NCBI GenBank assembly: GCA_005808665.1
Contig: SYLG01000107.1
Span: 1 to 64,000 of the forward strand
Reading direction: 5' to 3'
Source of the DNA: Planctomycetia bacterium
GTDB lineage: Bacteria; Planctomycetota; Planctomycetia; Gemmatales; Gemmataceae
DNA length: 64,000 bases
Positions 10,047 through 18,920 of the stretch are shown piece by piece. The first letter of the stretch is position 1; each line of letters opens with the position of its first letter. The notes beneath the pieces were generated by a model. The model had not been told where the DNA came from, made no database searches, and was given only the letters and a program-made list of their open reading frames with translations. The position numbers were made by a program, and so were the translations under genes.

Positions 10047-10430
10047 CTACCTGGTTTTCAAGCTGCTTTTGTTGGTAAGCTTTTGTAGCTCAGCGCGAAA
10101 CCATTCGTTGCTTTTGACTTCTTTACCCTCCTGAAATCGAATCAGGTACGGTTTGCCTGAGGTGCCTGATTTTGTCGCCACCTTGGCAATAAAGTCATCC
10201 ACGGTTTGAATGGTTTTGTCGTTGGCCCATTTTCGCCTTAGGAAGGTGGCGGCCGATTGGGCATCATATTCCTGATCATTTCGGACAAACTTGGCTTTTT
10301 TTAACCCCTCCACCTGCTTGATGAGGGTTTCGATTTTTTCCTTTTCAGGAACTTGCTCCTCTTTGGATTTGCCTTCTGGTGGGTCGATCCAAAACCCTGC
10401 GAAAACCAGAACGAGTAAGGAAAAGGCCAT
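10047..10430 (-). CDS. DUF5329-like exported or anchored protein
   Basis: After a hydrophobic leader (MAFSLLVLVFAGFWIDPP) the mature part has the DUF5329 pattern: KIETLIKQVEGLKKAKFVRN, then EYDAQSAATFLRRKW and a C-terminal SGKPYLIRF. The function of this family is unknown; the protein probably sits in the periplasm. I chose ATG 10430 because GGGAG lies seven bases upstream; a TTG at 10487 would add 19 residues in frame. The region 9850-10046 between it and the lipoprotein gene shows no feature I can support. Confidence 0.75.
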   Translation of the reverse strand: MAFSLLVLVFAGFWIDPPEGKSKEEQVPEKEKIETLIKQVEGLKKAKFVRNDQEYDAQSAATFLRRKWANDKTIQTVDDFIAKVATKSGTSGKPYLIRFQEGKEVKSNEWFRAELQKLTNKSSLKTR

Positions 10431-10669
10431 GAGGATACTCCCACTTGTGTTAGCCTTGTGAAAAAACCATGCAATCCACCCTGTCAACCTATTGTGATAG
10501 CCACGATTATTTCGGGTTTCCGAGAAATTTTCTCCTTTGAAGGGGTGAATTCCAAAGGATTGAGTATTTGGAATGAGATAGAGCTGAAAAATGCCAGGAA
10601 AACTTCCCGTTTGTTCTCGCCGATATTGTAAAATGGACTCTGAATGAATTTAGCCATTGGGTGTTGAAT

Positions 10670-11614
10670 ATGAATATTACCTGTTTTGGTTTGGTAGTCC
10701 TTTTGGGGGGATTGTGTTTGGGCCAGGGCCCTGCCCACCCCAAGGTCGTATTGCAACAGAATTTGGATATTACCTATGCCAAGGTTTCCAAACGGCAAAA
10801 GCTGGATGTTTTTCGTCCTTCCGGGAGTGATAAACTGCCCATTGTGCTGTTTGTCCACGGTGGGGCATGGTTTATGGGCGATAAGGATTTCTTCGGAGTC
10901 CACCGAAGTGTGGCTAAATCCATTGCCACCAAAGGCTTTGTGGTTATTGCCACGAATTACCGGCTTTCCCCCGATGTGAAGCACCCAGCCCATGTTGAGG
11001 ATGTTGCCAAGGCTTTGGCGTGGGTATTTGCCAACCCCACGATTCATGGGGGGGATGTTACCAAAGTGAGTTTGGTAGGTCATTCCGCGGGAGCCCATTT
11101 GGTGACCCTTTTGGCGACGGATAGTGAACTCTGGGGAAAAACCGATGGCCCCAAGGCAAGTGATCGCTCCTCCGTTTGCGGGGTGGTTGGCCTATGTGGA
11201 GTCTACCGGATCCCCGCAGGAAACCAGATCAAAAACCTGGCAGAACAGATTGGTCTGGCCCGCCAGATTGCCGGGATCACCGGTCCTGGCGGGAAAACAT
11301 TTAATCCATTCAAGATTGCCTTTGGTGAAGATGAGGCCATTTGTCGAAATGCTTCGCCTGTAAACCATGCCAAAAAAGGTCTGCCTCCTTTTTTGCTGTT
11401 GGTTGCAGAGCGCGATTTGCCCGGCCTTGGGTTCATGGCGGGCGAATTTGAAGGGGCTTTGGTCAAATCCGGGGTTCCATGCCGGAACCGGACCATCCCT
11501 TCCACCAACCACATATCCCTATTGGCAGAAATCAATCGCCCCAAAAGTCAAACCGCAACCGAACTGACCTCCTTTCTTCAGGAGGTTTCCCGGCACCGGA
11601 TCTCCAATCCATGA
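10670..11614 (+). CDS. Exported alpha/beta-hydrolase (carboxylesterase-like)
   Basis: A signal peptide (MNITCFGLVVLLGGLCLG) precedes an alpha/beta-hydrolase of the BD-FAE/esterase-lipase type. The oxyanion motif HGGAWF lies near residue 65, the nucleophile elbow GHSAGAH near residue 140, the likely acid Asp in LLLVAERD and the His in STNHISLL. The substrate is unknown; in planctomycetes such enzymes often deacetylate polysaccharides, which is only an inference here. The stop codon overlaps the gluQ start (ATGA, 11611-11614), so the two genes are cotranslated. The start could also be GTG 10661. Confidence 0.83.
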   Translation: MNITCFGLVVLLGGLCLGQGPAHPKVVLQQNLDITYAKVSKRQKLDVFRPSGSDKLPIVLFVHGGAWFMGDKDFFGVHRSVAKSIATKGFVVIATNYRLSPDVKHPAHVEDVAKALAWVFANPTIHGGDVTKVSLVGHSAGAHLVTLLATDSELWGKTDGPKASDRSSVCGVVGLCGVYRIPAGNQIKNLAEQIGLARQIAGITGPGGKTFNPFKIAFGEDEAICRNASPVNHAKKGLPPFLLLVAERDLPGLGFMAGEFEGALVKSGVPCRNRTIPSTNHISLLAEINRPKSQTATELTSFLQEVSRHRISNP

Positions 11615-12606
11615 GTATTGGGAGGGAAGGCAATTCGAAAAACCTGATCTTTCCTCCCGTGGGGCGGTTGGCCCCATCTCCTACCGGGGAGATGCACCTT
11701 GGAAATTTGCGGACATTTTTGTGCGCATGGTTGTCGATAAGGGCCAACCACGGCAAATTATGGATGCGGATGGAAGACATTGACCTTTCCCGGGTTCGGC
11801 CATTGTCGGTTGAGTCGATTGTTGATGACCTTGCCTGGTTTGGATTGGATTGGGACGGGGAACCCCTGATTCAATCGGATCGTTTTTTAGAACACAAGGA
11901 ATCCCTTGAAATTCTTCAATCCAGGGAATTGGCCTATCCTTGTATTTGCACCCGGGCCGATGTGGAACGGGCAGCCAGTGCTCCCCATGCAGGCCAACAA
12001 GGTCAACAGTATCCCGGAACTTGTGCCCAAAATACTACAAGCACAGCTCAAGAATTGACTGTGCCCTTTGCCTGGCGGTTTCGTCATGACAGGGAATCAG
12101 AAACCTTTCGGGATTTGGTCAAGGGGGAGGTTTCCGAGGCGGTTAGGGGGGATTTTGTCATCTGGAAAGCAGGGAAGGGGATTCAATCGGTTGGCCCTTC
12201 CTACCAATTTGCCGTGGTTATGGATGACCATTTTCAAGGCGTGACGGAAGTTGTTAGAGGAGATGACCTTTTGGCATCGACTGCCAAACAGATTGGCATC
12301 GCCAGGGCTTTGGGTATTCCAAGCCCTGCCTGGATTCATGTCCCGTTGGTGATAGGGGAGGACGGTCTCCGTTTGGCCAAACGGCATGGCGATAACAAAG
12401 TCTCGTCCTTCCGAAAGCAAAAGGTCCCAAGTGATGTTTTATGCGGATATTTGGCGTGGTCTTTGGGGTGGAACGATGCAAAGGTGCCGATGGTCCCCAA
12501 GGACCTTTTGCATAATTGGAGTTGGCAATCCATGAACAAAATGCCCTGGGTCCTTGGAAAAGATACCCTAAGGGAAATGGGCTTTGATCCTGCCAAAGCC
12601 GGATAA
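11611..12606 (+). CDS. gluQ: Glutamyl-Q tRNA(Asp) synthetase
   Basis: A truncated glutamyl-tRNA synthetase paralogue of about 331 residues without an anticodon-binding domain, as expected for GluQRS, which attaches glutamate to queuosine in tRNA-Asp. The HIGH-like motif is PSPTGEMHLGN near residue 25, followed by RMEDID. The zinc site pattern C-x-C (YPCICTRADVE) and YPGTC is present, and the KMSKS region is reduced to RLAKRHGD near residue 250. ATG 11611 overlaps the esterase stop; the longer frame upstream lies inside that gene and was rejected. Confidence 0.9.
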   Translation: MSIGREGNSKNLIFPPVGRLAPSPTGEMHLGNLRTFLCAWLSIRANHGKLWMRMEDIDLSRVRPLSVESIVDDLAWFGLDWDGEPLIQSDRFLEHKESLEILQSRELAYPCICTRADVERAASAPHAGQQGQQYPGTCAQNTTSTAQELTVPFAWRFRHDRESETFRDLVKGEVSEAVRGDFVIWKAGKGIQSVGPSYQFAVVMDDHFQGVTEVVRGDDLLASTAKQIGIARALGIPSPAWIHVPLVIGEDGLRLAKRHGDNKVSSFRKQKVPSDVLCGYLAWSLGWNDAKVPMVPKDLLHNWSWQSMNKMPWVLGKDTLREMGFDPAKAG

Positions 12607-12646
12607 AGGAAAGGAATTGGGTCTTTGGGGATTATGCCATCGAAAC

Positions 12647-13588
12647 TTAGGCCGCAGCCCTTAACCGAAGTGACCTTTGCCAATCCAGTTGTAGCGATAG
12701 CCCTTCATCCAAGCTTATTTTGGGTGCCCAACCAAGGTGGCGCAATAGTTTACCGGTATCGGCCCCGGTGTGGCGTTGATCTCCGTCACGGGGTTTGTCC
12801 ATTTTGACCTGGGCCCGGCGGCCTATAAGCCGCTCCAGCTTGCCAAGAATATCCCAAACGGAAGCGGTTTCGCCCCCGCCAATGTTATAAATCTCGCCTA
12901 CGGGGGAGTGCAGGGTGGAGATGGTTGCATCGATACAGTCACTAATATAGGTGTTACCCCGGGTTTGTTGGCCGTCCCCAAAAACGGTAATTGGCCTGGC
13001 TTCCAATAGGGAGTCAATGAATTTGTGGTAGCCCATATCCGGGCGTTGCCTTGGGCCATAGACCGAGAAGTAGCGAAGGACTGTTAGCGGGAGGCCTCGT
13101 TCCTCGGCATAGGCTCGGCAAAGGTGTTCCCCTGCCAATTTCGTGGCCCCGTAAGGGCTGGAGGGGCGGGTTGGCAGGTGTTCATCCCCGGCTGCAAACC
13201 GACCATATACCGACGAGGTGGATGCGTATACAAATCGCTCCAGGTTTTGATGGGCCAAAGCCTCCAATAGCCGTTGGGTTCCCGTTACATTACAAGAATT
13301 GTAAAGGTCGAAATCGGTCCAACTTTTGACAAGGCCCGCGGTTGCTGCCAGGTGAAATACGACGCTTGTGCCTTCGACCGCTTGATCGAGGGGATCATTA
13401 CGAAGGTCCAATTCCAGGAATTCAAACCGACCATCCTGCCTGAGCCGATGGAGGTTTGCTTCCTTCCAAGGCCTTGGATAATACGGGATAAACGCATCGA
13501 TTCCGGTTACCTGATATCCCAAATCCACCAATCGTTCACAAAGGTGTGATCCAATGAAACCGGCTGCACCAGTTACCAAACAACGCAT
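12647..13588 (-). CDS. NAD-dependent sugar-nucleotide epimerase/dehydratase
   Basis: An extended short-chain dehydrogenase of about 313 residues. The N-terminal Rossmann motif GAAGFIGSH is followed by VFHLAA, then the catalytic STSSVYG with Ser/Thr and the YGATK Tyr-Lys pair near residues 145-150. It closely resembles UDP-glucose or UDP-glucuronate 4-epimerases, and likely makes a sugar nucleotide for envelope polysaccharide; the exact sugar cannot be told. ATG 13588 is favoured by AGGAGG six bases upstream. The neighbouring gene on the same strand upstream is a methyltransferase, 180 bp away. Confidence 0.87.
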   Translation of the reverse strand: MRCLVTGAAGFIGSHLCERLVDLGYQVTGIDAFIPYYPRPWKEANLHRLRQDGRFEFLELDLRNDPLDQAVEGTSVVFHLAATAGLVKSWTDFDLYNSCNVTGTQRLLEALAHQNLERFVYASTSSVYGRFAAGDEHLPTRPSSPYGATKLAGEHLCRAYAEERGLPLTVLRYFSVYGPRQRPDMGYHKFIDSLLEARPITVFGDGQQTRGNTYISDCIDATISTLHSPVGEIYNIGGGETASVWDILGKLERLIGRRAQVKMDKPRDGDQRHTGADTGKLLRHLGWAPKISLDEGLSLQLDWQRSLRLRAAA

Positions 13589-13767
13589 GATAGGCCTCCT
13601 GCCCATTTGAGTCACCTTTGGCCAAGGCAACTTGGGAATAGTACCTGAAATGGGGGGTCGGTCGCAAGGGCGGAGTTGTGACCACCCGAACCGGTTTACC
13701 TAACCAGATTATCAGCCAATATTATCTAACCTGACAAAGGGGTGCCATTCCCCCACTAAACACCGGA

Positions 13768-14592
13768 TCAAACCGGTCGGGTGGCCACGATTTCAAGAAC
13801 CATAGGGGAGGTCATCAGGCTTGACCTGGATTTTTTGACACTATCAAGCCGTGCATGGAACGCATTCGCCCACTCCAAGGTAACTGTTCCGTTTTCAAGG
13901 GACCGTTGGGTATTGACCCGCATAAAGCCTTCGATCCATTGCCAAACTGGTTCTCCCGGACGAGCACAAAAAACATGGGGCCTCGCCGATACAAGGGTGA
14001 AACCCAATGTGTGCAATGCTCCTACCAACGAAGGAGCGACATCCGGTTCTCCACCTGTTTCACGCCAGGAGGTCATCACCCGGGTTACAAAATCCAAAAC
14101 CATCGGTTCATGGGGAAGCATCCGCCAGGAAGCGTAATCGAGGTATTCAAAAAAAATTGCCGTTCCGCCAGGACGAAGGAAATCATGGATGTTTTGCACC
14201 AGTTTCAATGGTGACGAAACAAAGGAGGCTACCCAACGACACCAGGCGAAATCCATGCCTTTTACAGGCAAATTGTCCCCCATAAGGTCTGCCGTTTGGA
14301 TGGTCACATTTTGAATCCCTTGGGAAAGGACTTGTTCCTTTGCCGCATTTGAAAAATTGATTGATCGTTCCAGGCCGATCACTTGGCCGGTTGGGCCAAC
14401 CACAGGGGCAAGGTCAAGGGTGGCAAAACCTGGACCACAACCGACATCCACAACCCGGGACCCGGTTTGAATCCCCACCCTTTGCCAACAAGCCAACACA
14501 GTGTCCTTCCAAACGCCATGTTGAAATGAAAGGCGATCAAACTCGTCGGCGTTTGTGCCAAGTACATAATCCGTTTGGCTTGTTTCACCCAT
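13768..14592 (-). CDS. Class I SAM-dependent methyltransferase
   Basis: A 274-residue methyltransferase with motif I VVDVGCGPGFATLDL near residue 50, an acidic second strand (VIGLERS) and the later LRPGGTAIFFEYLDY. Residues ~150-270 form a cap-like C-terminal part without a known motif. The substrate is unknown; small-molecule methylation is likely. It reads away from the selenoprotein candidate and its start overlaps upstream sequence on the other strand only, so the region 14593-14850 is a shared divergent promoter region. Confidence 0.82.
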   Translation of the reverse strand: MGETSQTDYVLGTNADEFDRLSFQHGVWKDTVLACWQRVGIQTGSRVVDVGCGPGFATLDLAPVVGPTGQVIGLERSINFSNAAKEQVLSQGIQNVTIQTADLMGDNLPVKGMDFAWCRWVASFVSSPLKLVQNIHDFLRPGGTAIFFEYLDYASWRMLPHEPMVLDFVTRVMTSWRETGGEPDVAPSLVGALHTLGFTLVSARPHVFCARPGEPVWQWIEGFMRVNTQRSLENGTVTLEWANAFHARLDSVKKSRSSLMTSPMVLEIVATRPV

Positions 14593-14850
14593 TCGTTTTT
14601 TCCTTTAATAACAAGGTGCTTATATCGGTTTTTTGTCCGGAAAGGGCTGGTATTGGGCCATCAAACTTTCACCCTAAATGCCTACTGTCCCCTAGGTCGT
14701 TGGTTTGGTTTCTTTCCTTTGGGGATTTTATGGGCCCTTGTCGGGCGGAGCAAAGGTTGCACCATGAACCTCAGGCCAACATTTGGAATATTCCTAATCC
14801 CAACAAAAGAACGAAAAGGCTTTCATGATTTGTCCAACAAGGGGAGGGAA

Positions 14851-16080
14851 GTGATCCTTTTTATCCAACAAATACCTGTAGTTATTTTTTTGGTTTTGGG
14901 ACTAATGGGCCCTTGCCTGGTTGCCCAGGATACACCTATCCCTCCCCGGGTCAAGTTCCAAGCCCTTTTGAAAGAGTATCAGGGTGCGGCATCAAGTGGC
15001 AAAGTCCTAACCGACCAGGAGAGATTGGCGTTTGTGGGCCAAGCCTACATCCAGAGGGACAAAATTGCCTCGAAATTTGTCGACCTTGCCTTGAAGCATC
15101 CAGGAGATCCGATCGCTCTGGATGCGTTGCTCCAGGCCATTTGGCAGGTAAACACAACCCCCTGGCCGGTGGAAATTGTGGGTCGGAACAATTCCTGGCT
15201 ACGGGCATTTTCAATCTTGGTCCGGGATCATTTAGGCAGTGAAAAACTTGGCCAGGCGTGCATGCGACTTTCACCAGGATTTCGTAAGGAGTATGAAACC
15301 TTTCTTCGTACTGTTATGGAAAAGAGTCCAAGCAAGGCGAATCGGGGTCAGGCGACCATTGCCCTTGGAAATTTCCTTGCGAACCGAAAACAAAGGGTGG
15401 AAATCATAAAAACGGACCCCATGCAATCCACTGCATTTGAAAACCTGTTCGGGAAAGAATACCTGAACGGTTTGCTCCAAAGGGAACCGATAATAGCCGA
15501 CCGGGAAGTTGAGGCAATACTAAAACTAGCCATCAGGGACTATGGCCATGTGAAATGTGAGGATGGGGGAACCGTTGGGGATTTGGCCAAAGCCAGCCTG
15601 TTTGCCCTCCGTAGTCTTGGCGTTGGGGCCAAGGCGCCAGAAATCGAGGGGCGAGATCAAGACGGTTTGCTAACAAGGTTGGGGGATTACAGGGGTAAGG
15701 TGGTGGTCCTGGATTTCTGGAGCGAATACTGACTTTCTTGAAGGGCCCATTGGCCCCACGAGCGGTCGCTCGTGAAAAAATGGGAAGGGCGTCCATTTGC
15801 AATCCTTGGGGTCAACATCGTTGGTCATCAACCCAAAGAGTTAAAGGCGGTAATGGAAAAGGCGATGATTCCCTGGCGATCTTTTACCGACACAGGCCCA
15901 ATAGGGAGAGGTCCAATTGCAACCCAATGGAATTTTCCTGCCACCCCAACCTTCTATGTCCTTGATGGCAAGGGAATTATCCGTTACAAATGGGTAGGCA
16001 GTCCCGCGGAAAGGGTAATGGACAGCGCAATAGAAAAACTGGTCAAGGAAACCGAAGGGATTGGGGAACCCAAGCATTAG
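14851..16080 (+). CDS. TlpA-like thioredoxin-fold protein, likely selenoprotein with UxxU motif
   Basis: An exported protein (signal MILFIQQIPVVIFLVLGLMG, cleavage near LVAQD) with an unassigned helical region (~30-255) and a C-terminal redoxin domain. The domain begins GAKAPEIEGRDQDG and runs through GKVVVLDFWSEY to TGA 15730-15732, LS, TGA 15739-15741, then RAHWPHERSLVKKWEGRPF and on to the stop at 16078, all in one frame. In TlpA/AhpC-TSA proteins the two TGA positions are the CxxC cysteines, so the natural reading is Sec294-x-x-Sec297. The cis-Pro loop is ATPTFYVLDG. GTG 14851 follows a GGGGAGG ribosome-binding site; ATG 14764 is possible. A hairpin after the second TGA fits a bacterial SECIS. 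No selA, selB, selC or selD is in the window, so host capacity is unproven. A conventional annotation would show a truncated gene plus a fragment from 15772. Confidence 0.82.
15742..15775 (+). promoter_or_regulatory. Candidate bacterial SECIS element
   Basis: CACGAGC (15757-15763) pairs perfectly with GCTCGTG (15768-15774) around the apical loop GGTC. The loop starts 22 bases after the second TGA and 31 bases after the first, both inside the 16-37 base range known for bacterial SECIS elements, and G is present in the first two loop positions as required. A second short hairpin (GGGCC, loop CATT, GGCCC; 15743-15756) lies between. The element is inside the coding sequence, as is usual in bacteria. 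Confidence 0.65.
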
Positions 16081-16093
16081 TTCGGTTATTGTA

Positions 16094-16306
16094 CTATAGG
16101 GAAGTAATAGTTGGATCCCTTTTGTCCACAATGGCGATTTGTAGCAGATTTGTTTCAGGGGTCCCGGTGGATTTTTCTTTGCAACCGCCACATCCTTTGC
16201 CGCAACCACCCCGGGATCCGCGAATCCTCAATTGAACCTGATAAAGTGCGAACGCCAAGGCCCCTGCCACACACAAACCCGCCAGTATTTGTTGGAAACT
16301 CTCCAT
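16094..16306 (-). CDS. FeoB-associated Cys-rich membrane protein
   Basis: A ~70-residue protein with one N-terminal membrane helix (QILAGLCVAGALAFALYQV) followed by a Cys-rich stretch, GGCGKGCGGCKEK, as in the small proteins found behind feoB in many bacteria. It starts 12 bp after the feoB stop. Its role is thought to lie in FeoB function or metal handling at the membrane, but this is not established. An upstream in-frame extension to 16408 would run into feoB and was rejected. Confidence 0.8.
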   Translation of the reverse strand: MESFQQILAGLCVAGALAFALYQVQLRIRGSRGGCGKGCGGCKEKSTGTPETNLLQIAIVDKRDPTITSL

Positions 16307-16317
16307 AAAAAAGGGTC

Positions 16318-18450
16318 CTAACCCCAGATCCATGTTCCCAATTGAAACGCCACCCATGCTCCAGCATAGGCCAGAATGGTCATGTAAGTGAAGGTGAAAA
16401 GAGGCCAAAACCAGCTATTTGTTTCACGACCAATAACCACCAGGGTAGACACACATTGGCAACATAAGGCAAAAAATACCATAAGCGACAATCCTGCCGC
16501 GGGTGTCAAAGGCGAATCGGTGGCTTGCAATGCCTTTACAATATTGTCCTCTTCCTCCTCCTGGGCATAAAGCTGGGCCAATGTTCCTACCACGACTTCG
16601 CGGGCGGGAAAACTGGCGATTGCCGCAACTGAAAGCCTCCAATCCCAACCCAGAGGCCTGAAAACAGGCTCCATGGCTTTTCCTGCTATTCCAAGATAGC
16701 TTTGTTCTCGCCAGATTGCCTGCCAATGCAAGGCTTCCTCGCCTTTACCTTCCTGTTTCAACAAATTGACCCGTTTGGGATAGGAACCCCCTTTGAGGTC
16801 GTTGGTGGGAAAATAGAGTAACGCCCAAATCAAAACCATGGCGGCAAGGATCGTACTCCCTGCCCTGCCCACAAAGCTCCATCCCGCATCCATAACTTTG
16901 TGCAGGACACTTTTCCAATTGGGAATCTGATATCGGGGAAGCTCCAGGACAAAAAGGGGAGCTGGGCCGTGTAAAAGGGTTCGTTTGAGTACCAGGGCAA
17001 CCAATGGTGCCAATATCAGACCCAACATATACATCGCAAATAACATTACCCCCCCAAGCCAGGGAGAGTGCCCAAGTTCAGGTGCAAAGCAAGCCGCTAC
17101 CACAAGGGTGTACACCGGGAGGCGGGCGGAACAACTCATCAGGGGAGCAACCAAAATGGTGGCAAGGCGATCGCGGCGATCTTCTATGACCCGTGTGGAA
17201 AGGATGCCAGGTACGGCACAGGCCAGCGACGAAAGCAAAGGAATGAAGGATTTGCCACTAAGCCCGCATCGGGCCATGAGGTGATCCACCAAAAAAGCGG
17301 CTCGGGCCATGTAACCTGTGTCTTCAAGGATAGCCAACAGGGTGAAAAGGATGCATATTTGGGGAAGGAAGACTAGGACTCCACCTACTCCCTGAATGAT
17401 GCCGTGGGCCAATAGGTCCGTAAATGGCCCTTCTGGCAAGGTGGTAAGGACCCAATCCCCCAACATTTCGTGAATTGCGGAAAGCCAATTCATGATTGGG
17501 GTTGCCAACAAAAAAACCGATTCAAAGACTAAAAACATTGCTAACAAGAAAAATAGCGTTCCTGAGACAGGGTGGGTAAGCCAGGCATCCAACCGGTCGG
17601 TCCATGATACCCCAGCCTTGGGTAATTCCTGGACGCCCACGAGCCGTTTGCGAATATCCTCATACCGTTGGATGGATTCTGCCTGGGGTAAAAGGAATCC
17701 TGAATCTGCAAGCCCTTTTCGGGCTTTGGCGAGCGCCGATGCCAAAAGTGGTTTTTCAAGAATCAGGTCTTTTGCCGCCTCCCCATCGGTGTCAAAAAGG
17801 GCTCGGCGGATCATGAAATCCGGAGTTTCCTTTTTGCAAAGGGTTTTAACCTGTTCAGTCTCCTTAACCAAGGCAAGTGGCCAATCCATAGGCTTGGGTT
17901 TTGGGGTCTTTTGATACCCCAAAATGGTATCCAAAAGGATGTCGATACCCACCCCTTTAACAGGGTGTACCCAAACCACCGGGCAACCCATCCGTTCGGC
18001 CAAAAGGTCACACCGGATCGTGGCTCCTGCGGCCTCGGCCATATCCACCATGGTGAGGCAAATAATGAGGGGAAGATCTACCTCAAGCACCTGGTGAACA
18101 AGGTATAAATTGCGCTCCAGGTTGGTTGCATCCACCACCGCAACCACCACATCCGGGCGGCACTCCACACAATGAAGCCCCAACAATATCTGGGTAGGAA
18201 TGAGCTCATCTGGAGAACGGGCTGCAAGGGAGTAGGCACCAGGAAGATCCAAAAGATCTATGGGAACTCCCTTGTGAAGGACGGACGCTTTTTTGATTTC
18301 AACCGTAACACCAGGATAGTTGGCGGTGTGCTGCCTCAATCCGGAAAGGGAATTAAAAAGCGTGGTTTTCCCTACATTGGGATTGCCTACCAATGCAAGG
18401 GTAATGGGTTTCAGAGGAGCAGGAAATGCCTTTGCCACCAGTGGAATCAA
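16318..18450 (-). CDS. feoB: Ferrous iron transporter B
   Basis: FeoB imports Fe(II) across the inner membrane. The N-terminal G domain has G1 GNPNVGKTTLFN and G3 DLPGAYS; the G4 position reads LTMVD where most GTPases have N-x-x-D. The C-terminal half has many membrane segments with gate motifs (for example SLACAVPGI and FPAREVVVG). The likely start is TTG 18450, overlapping the feoA stop (TTGA), with GTG 18438 as an alternative; the longer frame to 18513 lies inside feoA. Operon order is feoA-feoB-Cys-rich protein. Expression is usually controlled by Fur, but I did not find a clear Fur box. Confidence 0.92.
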   Translation of the reverse strand: MIPLVAKAFPAPLKPITLALVGNPNVGKTTLFNSLSGLRQHTANYPGVTVEIKKASVLHKGVPIDLLDLPGAYSLAARSPDELIPTQILLGLHCVECRPDVVVAVVDATNLERNLYLVHQVLEVDLPLIICLTMVDMAEAAGATIRCDLLAERMGCPVVWVHPVKGVGIDILLDTILGYQKTPKPKPMDWPLALVKETEQVKTLCKKETPDFMIRRALFDTDGEAAKDLILEKPLLASALAKARKGLADSGFLLPQAESIQRYEDIRKRLVGVQELPKAGVSWTDRLDAWLTHPVSGTLFFLLAMFLVFESVFLLATPIMNWLSAIHEMLGDWVLTTLPEGPFTDLLAHGIIQGVGGVLVFLPQICILFTLLAILEDTGYMARAAFLVDHLMARCGLSGKSFIPLLSSLACAVPGILSTRVIEDRRDRLATILVAPLMSCSARLPVYTLVVAACFAPELGHSPWLGGVMLFAMYMLGLILAPLVALVLKRTLLHGPAPLFVLELPRYQIPNWKSVLHKVMDAGWSFVGRAGSTILAAMVLIWALLYFPTNDLKGGSYPKRVNLLKQEGKGEEALHWQAIWREQSYLGIAGKAMEPVFRPLGWDWRLSVAAIASFPAREVVVGTLAQLYAQEEEEDNIVKALQATDSPLTPAAGLSLMVFFALCCQCVSTLVVIGRETNSWFWPLFTFTYMTILAYAGAWVAFQLGTWIWG

Positions 18451-18698
18451 TGGATAGAAGTTTTTTGAAGGTGGATACGGGCCGCCTCTTGCCGCCTTAA
18501 ACCCAAACGCCAATTGCCAACCCGCAACCGGAGGGGATCGCCCCAGGGAGCCCGACCCAATAATTCGATCTCAACTCCCCTTTGGAGGCCAAGATCACCA
18601 AGGCGTTGACTCAAGTCATCGGTCCCGTCGACATGCGTAACCCAAGCGATTTCCCCAGGGCGAAGTTGATCCAGGGAACAAAAATTCGAAGGGGTCAT
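18447..18698 (-). CDS. feoA: Ferrous iron transport protein A
   Basis: A small SH3-like protein (about 83 residues) with the FeoA pattern: LRPGEIAWVTHVDG near the start, QRLGDLGLQRGVEIELL in the middle and LRVGNWRLGLRRQEAARI at the end. FeoA is a cytoplasmic partner that supports FeoB transport. I chose the ATG at 18698 because the FeoA fold begins right after it. It overlaps the feoB start by four bases. The 220 bp up to pyrF hold the divergent promoters. Confidence 0.9.
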   Translation of the reverse strand: MTPSNFCSLDQLRPGEIAWVTHVDGTDDLSQRLGDLGLQRGVEIELLGRAPWGDPLRLRVGNWRLGLRRQEAARIHLQKTSIH

Positions 18699-18920
18699 AG
18701 AGATATTCCTGATATTGAGACTAAATCTCAACAAGAACGCATTCCCCTACAGTCTAGGTCCAGCTTTGGGTCCTGTCCAATCTTTTTTTTGCCATTTTCC
18801 CAAATTTCAAAAGGTTTAAACCCTTCCCCTACACCCATTCCCTGGAGGAATCCTAAGAAGACAGTTTGGACTTCCTGACGGCGGTTGAGATTCCTTGGCC
18901 TGTGGGATTTTGGAGTTGGC

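Noticed and set aside
10484-11098. 204-residue minus-strand frame
   Set aside because: It is antisense to the esterase, whose catalytic motifs are clear.
15730-15741. Frameshift or ordinary nonsense decay of the thioredoxin gene
   Set aside because: The frame is unchanged before and after, and both TGA codons sit exactly at the two conserved Cys positions, with good conservation after them.
14851-16080. Genome-wide recoding of TGA as Trp
   Set aside because: TGA is a normal stop for several genes here (for example feoA, btaA and the esterase), and Trp is encoded by TGG throughout.
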